Source of the DNA: an uncultured bacterium
GTDB taxonomy: Bacteria > Bacillota > Clostridia > Lachnospirales > Lachnospiraceae
NCBI GenBank assembly: GCA_947073545.1
Contig: CAMTMP010000035.1
Location: 1-40,531 of the forward strand
Direction of reading: 5' to 3'
DNA length: 40,531 nt
The notes under the pieces were generated by a model, which made no database searches, had not been told where the DNA came from, and was given only the letters and a program-made list of their open reading frames with translations. Below, piece after piece: positions 23,422 to 32,701 of the stretch. Both the position numbers and the translations under genes were made by a program. How positions within the stretch are numbered: position 1 is the first letter of the stretch; each line of letters begins with the position of its first letter.

Positions 23422-24711
23422 ATGAGAAAGAAAATCAACGCCATTTTTATCACTGCCATATTGGCTGCGTCGCTGTCCGGATGTGCCGGCTCAGACAGAG
23501 AAAGCAAGATTACCGATACCGATACAAAACTGCGAAATAGTGCTGAGGACACAGACGAAACAGAGCTACTGCCTGATAATGGGGATGTCGAACTGACCGT
23601 CTGGGGTGCCGAAGAAGACGAAGCGCTGTTAACCAGAATTATTGAAGACTTCCAGACGGAATACAAAGGGCAGGCCAATTTCCATATTACATTTACAGCC
23701 CAGAGTGAATCTAACTGTAAAGATGTATTAATGGGGGATCTGGAAGCAGGCGCGGACGTCTTTGCCTTTGCGGATGACCAGCTAAATACACTCGTAGCTG
23801 CCGGTGCGCTGGAGCCGGTCGAAAATGCAGACCGCATCAAATCCGAAAATCTACCCGGCGCTGTGGAAGCCGCTTCTGTGGGAAATACACTCTACGCCTA
23901 TCCTTTAACGGCTGACAACGGCTATTTTTTATATTACAACAAACAGTTTTTCAATCAGGAAGATATTAAAACCCTTGACCGTATGCTGCAGATTGCAGAA
24001 GAAAACGGAAAGAAAATTACCATGGACTGGTCTTCCGCATGGTATGTCTATTCCTTTTTCGGCAACACCGGTCTGGAAGTCGGACTAAATAGTGACGGCA
24101 TCACCAACTTCTGCACCTGGAATCAGACAGAAGGCGATATCAAAGGTAAAGACGTGGCCAATGCCATGCTCGCCATTGCGGAAAGCCCAGCCTTTCTCAG
24201 CACGGTAGAAGAAGGTTTCCTCGAAGGTGTTCAGGACGGTTCCGTGATCGCCGGTGTCAGCGGCGTATGGAATGCAGTCGCTATGGAAGAAGCATGGGGT
24301 GCAGACTATGGCGCTTCCAAGCTCCCCACCTACACCTGCGCGGAAAGACAGATCCAGATGGCATCCTTTTCCGGCTATAAGCTGATCGGCGTCAACGCTT
24401 ACTCTGAACATTATACATGGGCTGTCCGGCTGGCTGAATGGATTTCCAATGAAAAAAACCAACAGCTCCGCTTTGAAATGCGCGGACAGGGACCGGCCAA
24501 CACCAAAGCCGCCGCATCTGCCGACGTGCAGAACTCCCCCGCCATCACCGCCTTGCTTGAACAGTCAGAGTTTTCCTGCCTGCAGCGCATTGGCGGTAAT
24601 TTCTGGGATCCCGTCTCGGCATTTGCCTTAAATATGGCCGCCGGAAACCCGGACGAAAAGGGACTGCAAGAGCAGCTCGATTCCATGGTCGAAGGAATAA
24701 CCGCGCCGTAA
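23422..24711 (+). CDS. Extracellular solute-binding lipoprotein (ABC sugar type)
   Basis: The start is the ATG following GGAGGG, giving 429 residues. The signal peptide ends with the lipobox LSGC (Cys21), then an acidic linker. The mature part is a type-I/II sugar-binding fold: VELTVWGAEEDEALLTRIIE, DVFAFADDQLNTLVAAGAL, YAYPLTADNGYFLYYNK and a C-terminal GNFWDPVSAFALNMAAG. Family members bind oligosaccharides for import, but no permease or ATPase gene is adjacent. Instead a chemoreceptor gene follows after 33 bp on the same transcript, suggesting that the ligand-loaded protein may signal to it. The ligand is unknown. Confidence 0.82.
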   Translation: MRKKINAIFITAILAASLSGCAGSDRESKITDTDTKLRNSAEDTDETELLPDNGDVELTVWGAEEDEALLTRIIEDFQTEYKGQANFHITFTAQSESNCKDVLMGDLEAGADVFAFADDQLNTLVAAGALEPVENADRIKSENLPGAVEAASVGNTLYAYPLTADNGYFLYYNKQFFNQEDIKTLDRMLQIAEENGKKITMDWSSAWYVYSFFGNTGLEVGLNSDGITNFCTWNQTEGDIKGKDVANAMLAIAESPAFLSTVEEGFLEGVQDGSVIAGVSGVWNAVAMEEAWGADYGASKLPTYTCAERQIQMASFSGYKLIGVNAYSEHYTWAVRLAEWISNEKNQQLRFEMRGQGPANTKAAASADVQNSPAITALLEQSEFSCLQRIGGNFWDPVSAFALNMAAGNPDEKGLQEQLDSMVEGITAP

Positions 24712-24744
24712 AAACACAGACATCTTTTGGAGGTTACAGGCATT

Positions 24745-26331
24745 ATGAAGAAAAAATTAAACATCAAGTACCGCTTAATACTGCCCATTGCCCTGCTTGG
24801 CATAGTAGCGCTCATATCCAATCTGCTGGCAGTCACCAATATTAAAAATGTCAACGACAATGCCGCAAATATTGCAGATAACTATATGGCGGGAAAAACC
24901 CATCTGGCCCGGATTCACCAGTCCGTCATGAATATACATAAAATGGCGCTGTCGCATATTGTGGCTACCGACTACAACACCATGATTACCCTCGTCAACA
25001 ACATAAAAGATGCTGAAGCGGAACTGGACGGCATGCTGGCGGATTATGAAATCTATATCAGCGATGACGACAGAGAGACCTACAGCGCTCTGCTCTCCGA
25101 TTATGATTCTTTGAAGCATTCTCTCGTTTTCCTCGTGTGCGCCAGCGCAGCAAGCAAAACGCAGGATGCCTACACCTTTGCCAACGGTGACGTGGCCGAC
25201 TGCAACACCGCTGTGGAAAACAGCATCCGCATTTTAGACGAATCCATCAGTACGAGAACCGAGCAGGCCAGAACGCAGCTTGCCTCCGTCTATCTGAGTT
25301 CCATGGTTACAAACGGAGCATCCACCCTTGCCTGCATTATCCTTGTCCTGATGGCCGTATCTCTCATTTTAAGGTCTGTAGTCAGACCCATAGCGAGTGT
25401 TCTCGATACGCTTCAGGCCTGCTCCGGACGCATCAGCGGCGTTGTGGAGGAAGTTTTATACCGCACGCAGACTTCCAGCAAAAACGCGACCGATTTATCC
25501 GCCCTTGCCGAAGAACTGTCGGCAACCATTCAGGAAGTGTCAGACAGCGCTTCCCACATCAGCCAGAACGCCAAAAATGTGCAGTCGGATTCCGAAAACA
25601 TGGCTGACGAATGCGAAAAAATTACTTCTTACTGCGGTGAAATGAATACGCGGGCTGCGGAAATGGGACATTCTGCACAAAAAAGTCTGGATAACACCAA
25701 TGCCAAAGTCAGAGAAATTCTGGATGTCTTAAATGAGGCAATCGAGGGAAGCCACAGTGTCGATCAGGTAAATCTCCTTACGCACGATATTCTGGAGATC
25801 GCTTCCAAGACTAACCTGATTGCCTTAAACGCCGCCGTGGAAGCGGCACGGGCAGGAGAGGCCGGCAGAGGCTTTGCGGTAGTGGCAGATGAAATCCGCC
25901 AGCTTGCGGCTTCCAGCAGCGAAACGGCTAACCACATTCAGGAAGTCAACAATACCGTGACTCACGCCGTCTACAACCTCTCCGAAAACGCGCAAAATCT
26001 GGTCACTTACATAGAGGAATCCATTCTAAAGGAATTTCTCTCTTTCGTCGCTTCCGGACAGCAATATCAGGAGGACGCCGCCTATATCAGAGAAACCATG
26101 GATTCGTTTAATGCAAGTACCCGCGGCCTGAAAAGCTCCATGGCTGAAATCGTTGACGCCATAGAAACCATCACAACGGCCATTGATGAGGGGGCAGCCG
26201 GCATTTCCGGCGTAGCCGACAGCACGCAGCGTCTGGTGACCGATATGACGGAAATTACCAAACGCATGGACACGAACCACAAAGTGGCATCCGAGTTGGA
26301 AAAGGAAACCGTAACTTTTGCCAATCTATAA
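24745..26331 (+). CDS. Methyl-accepting chemotaxis protein
   Basis: The start is the ATG after TGGAGG; the in-frame TTG upstream overlaps that ribosome site. The 528-residue receptor has a first membrane helix at about residues 11-31 ([20 protein letters not shown]), an extracellular four-helix-type sensor, a second helix near 192-215 ([16 protein letters not shown]), then a HAMP-like linker and the signalling coiled coil. The conserved hairpin tip reads [20 protein letters not shown], with [15 protein letters not shown]. It should form arrays with CheA/CheW. Co-transcription with the binding lipoprotein suggests indirect sensing of that protein's ligand. Confidence 0.9.
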   Translation: MKKKLNIKYRLILPIALLGIVALISNLLAVTNIKNVNDNAANIADNYMAGKTHLARIHQSVMNIHKMALSHIVATDYNTMITLVNNIKDAEAELDGMLADYEIYISDDDRETYSALLSDYDSLKHSLVFLVCASAASKTQDAYTFANGDVADCNTAVENSIRILDESISTRTEQARTQLASVYLSSMVTNGASTLACIILVLMAVSLILRSVVRPIASVLDTLQACSGRISGVVEEVLYRTQTSSKNATDLSALAEELSATIQEVSDSASHISQNAKNVQSDSENMADECEKITSYCGEMNTRAAEMGHSAQKSLDNTNAKVREILDVLNEAIEGSHSVDQVNLLTHDILEIASKTNLIALNAAVEAARAGEAGRGFAVVADEIRQLAASSSETANHIQEVNNTVTHAVYNLSENAQNLVTYIEESILKEFLSFVASGQQYQEDAAYIRETMDSFNASTRGLKSSMAEIVDAIETITTAIDEGAAGISGVADSTQRLVTDMTEITKRMDTNHKVASELEKETVTFANL

Positions 26332-26501
26332 ATTGCTTTTGGTTAAACTTTTCTTGTGCGGACTGTCCTTGAATTTAATTTCAGATATTTTTGCCGCCTG
26401 TTCCCTGCCTTATAATATAAATCGAAGGCAAGTACATAGCAAATATCCATATTGAATGATGTTGCGTTGGTTTTAGGAATATTTATTGTTTGGGAAGATA
26501 A

Positions 26502-26536
26502 CTCCCCATTGCAACGTTAAAAATGTTGTGGGGAAT
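26502..26536. terminator. Stem-loop between the chemoreceptor and the restriction genes
   Basis: CTCCCCA and GCAAC on one side pair with GTTG and TGGGGA on the other. It lies between convergent genes ending at 26331 and 26543, so a two-way terminator is likely, although neither side has a long T run. The rest of 26332-26542 is AT-rich with no gene seen. Confidence 0.5.
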
Positions 26537-26542
26537 TATTGA

Positions 26543-27951
26543 TTATAGGTTGCTTAACCAAGCCATTGCTGTTTGCTCGTCTTTCTCTATCGCCATTTCC
26601 ACAGCCTGTTTCGTTCTCTCCAAAAGCTCTCTGCTTTCTCTACGTAAGGAAAAGCTTTCCTGAATCTTATAAGAAATTTGCTCTTGCCTATCAATTGGCA
26701 GCCATGGAATAACTACCTTTTCAATTTCAGATGGCTTCCAGTGTTGGATAATTGATCCACCCGCATCTCTCTCGGCTTGCATTTTTACTATCAGCGAATT
26801 TAGTACCAATGTTAAATAATCCGGCAAAAACTGATCGCTTTTAAGTTTTAAATGGAGAATCGCACCCGAAGTCACAATATCCAAGTCTTTTTCTACCTTA
26901 TATGCAATACCCACACTGCCATCTTTTGAAAGCAAAATAGTATCTTTTTTAGGCTGCAAATTCATATGTGAAAATGGTATTCTACTCAAATGAATTTCTG
27001 GATTAGAAAGTCCATATCTGGATAAATCCGATACCCGAACAAAAGGAATGCCTTCAGTACGGTATTCGTTACTACCCGGTTCCACAGATTTTTTAATCCA
27101 GACAAGCGCACCCAAAAGGTACGTCTTTACCGCCGACAGCTTTGCAAACAAAGTATCATATTTTGCATGATAATATTCCGCATCCAGTCTGCCGCTTGTT
27201 CTAAAACCTTCGGAAAAATTTTTAACTGAAACTTTTTCTGTGGATGGGATAAAATCAGTCATACCCAGATTGTCAAGAAGAATCTGCTCCGCCTGTAAAT
27301 ATAAATTCTGTCCACCATCCGACAGCGCATGAATCCGGTATATTTTTTCTCTTATAAATCTTTGAAATTCATCCGTAAGCAATGGAATTTTAAGCTGTTC
27401 TATCTGCGACAAAAAACATGTTGCTGGACACTTCCTCTTGCTTCCCTACGCAAATAATTTATACCATACTTAGTCAACAAAAAGGTAAAAACGAAATAAG
27501 GATCTACGTTTTTTGTAAAACTTATTTTTGCAATATCCTGATTAGAGTTTATAGGATACTTCCAATTAGCTTGGGCAATGGCAACATCCCCTATTGTACC
27601 TGACATAGATAACAAAATTGTATGTGGTCTTACCTCAGATTTCCACAGTAATTTATTTGCTTTATCAGATATGTACAGGAGATTGTCAAAATCAATAGTT
27701 CCATTTTTCATATTCACACCACGAATAAACGGGATACCCTCTGATAAATACTCTACTTCGTTGTTCAGTGAATACGCTCCAAAACTCCTTAGCTCACCTC
27801 CAATTTCTTGAATTGATTTAGTTTTAATTTTCCCAATGAAGTTTTCGTTATCTAAAAATTCCTTTGCAAAGAAAAAGCTGTCTAAGCGAAAAATATCATT
27901 AGATTTTTTTATATAAGACAGCCAAACTTCGCTGCATTCCAGCCCATCCAT
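26543..27951 (-). pseudogene. Type I/IIB DNA specificity (S) subunit, frameshifted
   Basis: Two overlapping frames together encode one HsdS-like protein of about 470 residues with two target-recognition domains. The first part (27951 to 27400) has RLDSFFFAKEFL and EGIPFIRGVNM, ending EARGSVQQHVF. The second (27412 to 26543) starts SQIEQLKIPLLTDEFQ, then RLDAEYYHAKYD and EGIPFVRVSDLSRYG. The break is a run of six T (27408-27413 region); one more T would join the frames as HVFLSQIEQ. The gene is 44 bp after its nuclease-methylase partner. Either a truncated one-domain protein is made, or the run is phase-variable, or it is a sequencing slip. Confidence 0.8.
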
Positions 27952-27995
27952 TAAATCTCTATATCTGGTTTTATTGAAAGGTTCAATAGATGGGC

Positions 27996-29984
27996 CTATC
28001 GAAAAAAACTCAACCCTTCCTTTTTCGCAAATTCAATAAAGGCTTCCGCAATGCCGTCCTCAGTCAACCCTTCATGGTTAAACAGATCATTTTTAACAAT
28101 TAAGTGTCCATACTCATCCAACTTCGGTGTACCATTCTCATTGGCCACATAAATTTTATCGCCGCTATTATCTTTACTCGGTTCCTGCATCGTTGCAAAA
28201 AAGACGGGATAGTCCTCTTTCTTCGGACATAACAGCTCATCCCATTTCTGGACTAGCAGCACACTAGTCTTTGTTCCTGTATGAGGCTTGAACACATTGC
28301 CATGTAAACCGACTACCGCAAGAATACGACAGCGTTCTGCAATGTAATCGCGAATGTATTTGTCACTAGAATTGTTAAAACGCCCTTGAGGCAATACAAT
28401 AGCCATACGCCCACCTGGTTTAAGAAAATTTAAATTACGCTCAATAAACAAAATATCGCGCCCAACCTTTGCTTGGTATTTGCCGTCTACTTTTTTAACC
28501 AAGTCATATTTAGCAATCATTCGGCTTTCTTTTATGTCACCGGCGAAAGTGGGATTAGCCATTAAAATATCGAAATTAAATTCTCTATCGGATTTGCTTT
28601 TTGTTCGTAATTTTCTAATCTTCTTCCAGCCTTCAAAATAGGTATCCTGCCAAGCCTGCTCGTTCGTCACTTCATCCCAGCGCTCATAATCTAATGTATT
28701 CAAATGTAGTACGTTGGTTTGCCCATCACCCGCAATTAAGTTGAGTGTTCTTGCCACACGGACGGCTTTTTCATCAAAGTCTATGGCAAATACTTTGTTA
28801 TTTACATAGTCGGTACATTCAGCAGGCTTTTGCTCTAAAGTAAACAAATGACTTTGCGGAATCCCCTTGCGCACCAATATCTGCTTCCACACATGAAATA
28901 TAGTATGAACAGGAAAGCCGCAGCTCCCAGCAGCAGTATCGATCATGGTTTCGTTCTCTTTGGGATTAAGCATTTTTACACACATATCTATGACGTAACG
29001 CGGGGTGAAATACTGTCCCTTTTCTCCTTTACTGCTTTTACTCATCAGATATTCAAAGGCATCATCCACAACATCCAAATTGGAATTGAACAATTTCACA
29101 TCCTGCAAACTGGCCACACATACCGACAGATGAGAACCGGTAAGAGCAATCGTGCTGTCAGTCGAAAACACTCCGTCCCATTTGTTCTTAGCAGCGTTAA
29201 ACAATCTCTGAATTTTTTCTTTCAATTCAGTTTCGGTATCGCCATAATTACGAAACTCAAGATGACGGCTTTTATTTCTGCCACTTTCCATCTCATCGTA
29301 AAGTTTGGTAAAAATCAGCTTGAACAGTTCCTCAAAAACATCAACTCCTGCGTTGGCAAGTACCTCATCCTCCATTTCAAGAATAAGATCTTTTAAGGAT
29401 TTTCTCTCATTTACCAGTTTATCCTTTTCCATCAAATCATTGATTGTCCAACGTTCGGTCAAAATATCCGACAATTTTTCAAAAGCTGTAGGGATATTGG
29501 GGATGTCCTCAAAATAGTTAGGGTCTTTTCGGTTGTAGTAAGAGATGGAGTCGCCGTTTGTCCAAACACCAATAGGTGCGCCTGTTGCATTACAGTAGGA
29601 TTTAAGCTGTTCTTTACCGTCTTTGAGCTTGGGTTTTTTTAGTTCAACTATAATATAGGGTGAGATAGTATCATCCTTGTCGAAGACGACGATATCCGCA
29701 CGCTTTACTTCACGACCAAAATGAACACCATATTCAACTTGAATCCTGCTAAGCGGATAATGATATTGCTCCGTCAATTCCAATAAAAAAAGCTGCCGCA
29801 CCAATTCTTCTGGATTCAGCCGTATTTCCTTCTTACGAGAAAGGCATTCTACATAGAAAATCTCCTTGCCTTTTTTATCTTGACGGCTGCTGATTCGTTG
29901 TGCAAGAGAAACTATGTGCTCCTTTGAAAATTGTGAAAGGCTATAATTTGAACCTTTTAAAATTGTTGATAAATATTCGTTCAT
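27996..29984 (-). CDS. Fused restriction nuclease-DNA methyltransferase (BcgI-A-like)
   Basis: The start is the second ATG, behind GGAGAG, giving 662 residues. Residues about 60-135 resemble the type I HsdR N-terminal nuclease: VEYGVHFGREVKRADIVVFD then YIIVELKKPK, giving the D and ExK of a PD-(D/E)xK site. A helical linker leads to an HsdM-type N6-adenine methylase: GQYFTPRYVIDMCVKM, motif I DTAAGSCGF near 353 and motif IV in the unusual form NPTF near 475. Nuclease and methylase in one chain with a separate S subunit and no translocase resembles type IIB enzymes such as BcgI. The gene is AT-rich relative to its neighbours, suggesting transfer. Confidence 0.72.
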   Translation of the reverse strand: MNEYLSTILKGSNYSLSQFSKEHIVSLAQRISSRQDKKGKEIFYVECLSRKKEIRLNPEELVRQLFLLELTEQYHYPLSRIQVEYGVHFGREVKRADIVVFDKDDTISPYIIVELKKPKLKDGKEQLKSYCNATGAPIGVWTNGDSISYYNRKDPNYFEDIPNIPTAFEKLSDILTERWTINDLMEKDKLVNERKSLKDLILEMEDEVLANAGVDVFEELFKLIFTKLYDEMESGRNKSRHLEFRNYGDTETELKEKIQRLFNAAKNKWDGVFSTDSTIALTGSHLSVCVASLQDVKLFNSNLDVVDDAFEYLMSKSSKGEKGQYFTPRYVIDMCVKMLNPKENETMIDTAAGSCGFPVHTIFHVWKQILVRKGIPQSHLFTLEQKPAECTDYVNNKVFAIDFDEKAVRVARTLNLIAGDGQTNVLHLNTLDYERWDEVTNEQAWQDTYFEGWKKIRKLRTKSKSDREFNFDILMANPTFAGDIKESRMIAKYDLVKKVDGKYQAKVGRDILFIERNLNFLKPGGRMAIVLPQGRFNNSSDKYIRDYIAERCRILAVVGLHGNVFKPHTGTKTSVLLVQKWDELLCPKKEDYPVFFATMQEPSKDNSGDKIYVANENGTPKLDEYGHLIVKNDLFNHEGLTEDGIAEAFIEFAKKEGLSFFR

Positions 29985-30074
29985 TAATAAACTCTCCATA
30001 TATTATAATATCTTGTATTATATTTCATATCCTATAAAAACAACCCATGATATCATATCATAATCCAGAGTTTT

Positions 30075-30254
30075 ATGCATTATTATTTATCTATTCGACA
30101 GCAGTTTGTGACCGACCGTGAGGGCATTGCGATCACGATGGCTATGGGGAATGCGCCGCAGGCTGTGGCGATGGGATTGCAGAAAGAATATGCGGAAAGG
30201 TACGACTGGTTTCCATTCACCACAAATGAGCCAGCCGCATATGTTGTATTTTAG
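30075..30254 (+). CDS. Small ORF or C-terminal gene fragment, unidentified
   Basis: A 59-codon frame from ATG to TAG, with good amino-acid composition (VTDREGIAITMAMGNAPQAV, then RYDWFPFTTNEPAAYVVF) and much higher GC than the restriction island beside it. No convincing ribosome site precedes it. It looks like the tail of a larger protein left at the edge of the island, but I do not recognise the family. Confidence 0.4.
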   Translation: MHYYLSIRQQFVTDREGIAITMAMGNAPQAVAMGLQKEYAERYDWFPFTTNEPAAYVVF

Positions 30255-30382
30255 CAGATGCGCATTTCCGCTAAAATACAGCAAGATATAATCATCATCG
30301 TTACAGAAACTGCCAGGCAGGTAATACAGAATTTGCAATTCCCGTAAGTATGACAAAAGGCGGCATTGCCAGAAGCAGTTCC

Positions 30383-31711
30383 TTACTTCAATGCAAGGCT
30401 TCTGTTACTTTTTGCCATACACAAAATTGTATATATTGCGACTACGAACTCTGTAATCGGCATAACCCACCATAGAAGTTTCGCGCCAAACAGCGCCGGA
30501 AGTACGAACACCAATACACCACATAGAACCATGCCTCGTGTCATAGAAATGATCAATGCCGTTTTCGGCTGCATCACAGACTGGAAATAATAGGTTGCGA
30601 AAATGTTCAGCGGCAAAAGCAGATACGCAAGACCATAAATCTGCATAATACCGGGAGCAATCTGCAAAACGCTGTCTGTCGGGGACATGAATATTTTCAC
30701 AAAAGTATTCGGGAGCAAAAGTACTGCAGTTGTTCATAAAACACCGAAAACTGCAACTGTCCACAGGGAATATTTCCGCGTTTCCTTGATGCGCCCCCAA
30801 TTATGCACACTGTAGTTTTCAGAGATAATTGGCTGTGCAGCCTGCCCCACAGCATAAGTAAAGCATTGGACAAGACCGGAAATCTGGACAATGACCCCAA
30901 ATACCGCCAGCGCATCTGCACCAAAATAATTCATTATCTGACGGTTGAATAACATCGCAATCATTCCCATCGCTATTTCTGAGACAAAGACAGAACAGCC
31001 GTTGAACACCAATTCTTTTGCCTTATGAATATAACCATGGACACGGGCCGGCTTGAGTGTATTTTTCCTGCTGAAAAAGTGAGAGACCATAACCGCAATC
31101 GTCAGCGTTACGCCGATAGCAGTCGCAAGGCCTGCACCAAACATACCCATGTTAAGACCAAACACAAAATACAGATCTCCGAAAATATTGAAGCATCCGC
31201 CGCACAAAGTCGCAAATGCCGCAAATCCCGGCGCATTATCGTTTCTCAGATAAGCGGCGAGCATTTGCGTGAACGGATATGCCGGAATCACAAACTGAAT
31301 CGGGCGGAGATATGACTTTGCCAATGGCAGAAGAACATCATCCGCACCAAACAGGCGAAGCAGCTGGTCATCAAAAACAGTGAGTCCGATCCAACAGATT
31401 CCGGCTATGGTCGAAGTGAGAAGCAAGGACAGGGTAAAGTAAGCATTGGCCTTGTCGGTCTTCCCCTGTGCTTTGTAATATGTGTATTTGATAGAACCTC
31501 CGCTGCCGATCAAAATCCCCAAACTGTACAAAATCGTCCAGATCGGCGCTACAATAGATAATGCCGCCGTACCCTGCGGACCCTGATACTGGCCAACTAC
31601 GGCAACATCCACCATCCCGTATATACAGGAGATCATGGAACCTCCAAAAGCGGCTCCAAGATACTTAAAGTAGAGTTTTTTTATACTTCCCTGCGTTAAA
31701 TTCTTTTCCAT
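30383..31711 (-). pseudogene. MATE-family multidrug efflux transporter with in-frame TGA
   Basis: The start is the ATG behind GGAGG. The frame runs 325 codons, meets TGA at 30734-30736 after TVAVFGVL, then continues in the same frame with TTAVLLLPNTFVKIF to a normal stop, for about 442 codons in total. That length and the repeated hydrophobic segments (GGSMISCIYGMVDVAVVGQY, ATAIGVTLTIAVMVSHFFS) are normal for MATE Na+/H+-drug antiporters. One nonsense change therefore removes the last quarter, which is needed for the second half-bundle. It lies behind a MarR regulator that probably controlled it. Confidence 0.82.
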
Positions 31712-31785
31712 AATAATCCTCCGTTCTTGCCCAATATGCGAAGTTTGGTGCAAACACAATATTTACAATACAAACCTCATTCGTT

Positions 31786-32226
31786 CTATCTGAACTTACT
31801 CATTCGCCGGGACAGGTTGTCTGAGTATTTCGCCAATAATTTTATTGCAAGGTCTCTTTCCGATGCATCCATATCCTCAAAGGCTGCTATTTCTTCCGCA
31901 AGAACCAGATCAACCGTTTTTCTGGAAAACTCCTCGCCTTTTTCCGTCAGTGTGACATACTTATGACGTTTACCGTTGTAGTCCCCAACCTCAATCAATC
32001 CATCCTTCACCATCTTTTTCAAGGCAGAATGGATCGTCTGCTTTGGCTGATATATAAAACTGCAGATATCCTTTTGGGTAACTTTTTCTTTCGATTGGCG
32101 TATGAAATACAATATCCAAAATGCACAATCAGATAAGCCAAAAGACTTGGCGACACCCCGGTAGATTTCCTCATATCCATTGACGGTTGCATTAAAGGTA
32201 ACAAGAGTTTCTTTTGCTGTATACAT
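31786..32226 (-). CDS. MarR-family transcriptional regulator
   Basis: A 146-residue winged-helix repressor with the MarR layout: helical dimer region, KVTQKDICSFIYQPKQTIHS as the helix-turn-helix, DYNGKRHKYVTLTEKGEEFS as the wing and following helix. AGGAGG precedes the ATG, and a good promoter lies at 32260-32288. It is 74 bp upstream of the MATE gene on the same strand, a common pairing of regulator and efflux pump. With the pump broken, it may retain only autoregulation. Confidence 0.85.
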   Translation of the reverse strand: MYTAKETLVTFNATVNGYEEIYRGVAKSFGLSDCAFWILYFIRQSKEKVTQKDICSFIYQPKQTIHSALKKMVKDGLIEVGDYNGKRHKYVTLTEKGEEFSRKTVDLVLAEEIAAFEDMDASERDLAIKLLAKYSDNLSRRMSKFR

Positions 32227-32259
32227 ATCTTTTCCTCCTATCAGTCCGAAAGCAGACTT

Positions 32260-32288
32260 ATTTTATCTTATTTTTCTTAAGTTTTCAA
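32260..32288 (-). promoter_or_regulatory. Sigma-A promoter of the MarR-MATE operon
   Basis: Reading leftward, TTGAAA (32283-32288) and TAAAAT (32260-32265) are separated by 17 bp, 34 bp before the MarR start. The region between is AT-rich and could hold the MarR operator. Confidence 0.65.
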
Positions 32289-32458
32289 GAGAATTCACAA
32301 AAAATAACATTATCCGTAACAGTTCAGCCATGCAACAATTTGCAGATTGCGCGTAGGTGCCTGCAAACAAAGCGTGATCTGCAAATTGCCGCATGAGCGG
32401 AGCGCCCTCACATGAACTAATAAAAAAACACTCCACATTCCCGTGAAGTGCAATCTGT

Positions 32459-32635
32459 TTATTTGTAATGAGTAAATGGATTACCTTCCGCGACTGTTCT
32501 GACCAGCTCCAGCAGTTTTTGGTTCTGTTCCAAGCCGCTTTGAGGAATTTTCTACCGAGACACGGATAATCTCTGATCTGGAATCCGGCCTTCTTTATAG
32601 CCGTAACAATGCGGTCTGTCTTCCGCATTGAACAT
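32459..32635 (-). pseudogene. Remnant of an unidentified gene, with internal TAG
   Basis: A minus-strand frame from ATG at 32635 to TAA at 32459 gives protein-like sequence (CYGYKEGRIPDQRLSVS, one TAG, then SGLEQNQKLLELVRTVAEGN). The internal TAG and lack of a ribosome site suggest a decayed C-terminal piece. A different frame is also open here but has an implausible Trp/Cys-rich composition. The family is not recognised. I see nothing else in 32289-32650. Confidence 0.4.
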
Positions 32636-32652
32636 TGTCCAGTTGAACTGGC

Positions 32653-32698
32653 TGTAAGCAGAAACCTGCCGAATGGTTTAAACGACAGGTTTCTGCTT
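32653..32698 (-). terminator. Stem-loop terminator after the TauE/SafE gene
   Basis: AAGCAGAAACCTG and CAGGTTTCTGCTT form a perfect 13-pair stem around a 17-19 base loop, beginning just after the TauE/SafE stop at 32702. The T-run is weak, so it may be a bidirectional or partial terminator. Confidence 0.6.
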
Positions 32699-32701
32699 TC
32701 A

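Noticed and set aside
24727..24744. TTG start for the chemoreceptor, 18 bp upstream of the chosen ATG
   Set aside because: The TTG overlaps the TGGAGG ribosome site that correctly serves the ATG at 24745.
32263..32628. 121-codon minus-strand frame between the MarR gene and the terminator
   Set aside because: Trp/Cys/Arg-rich and overlapping the MarR promoter; the neighbouring frame gives more natural protein sequence, so this one was not called.
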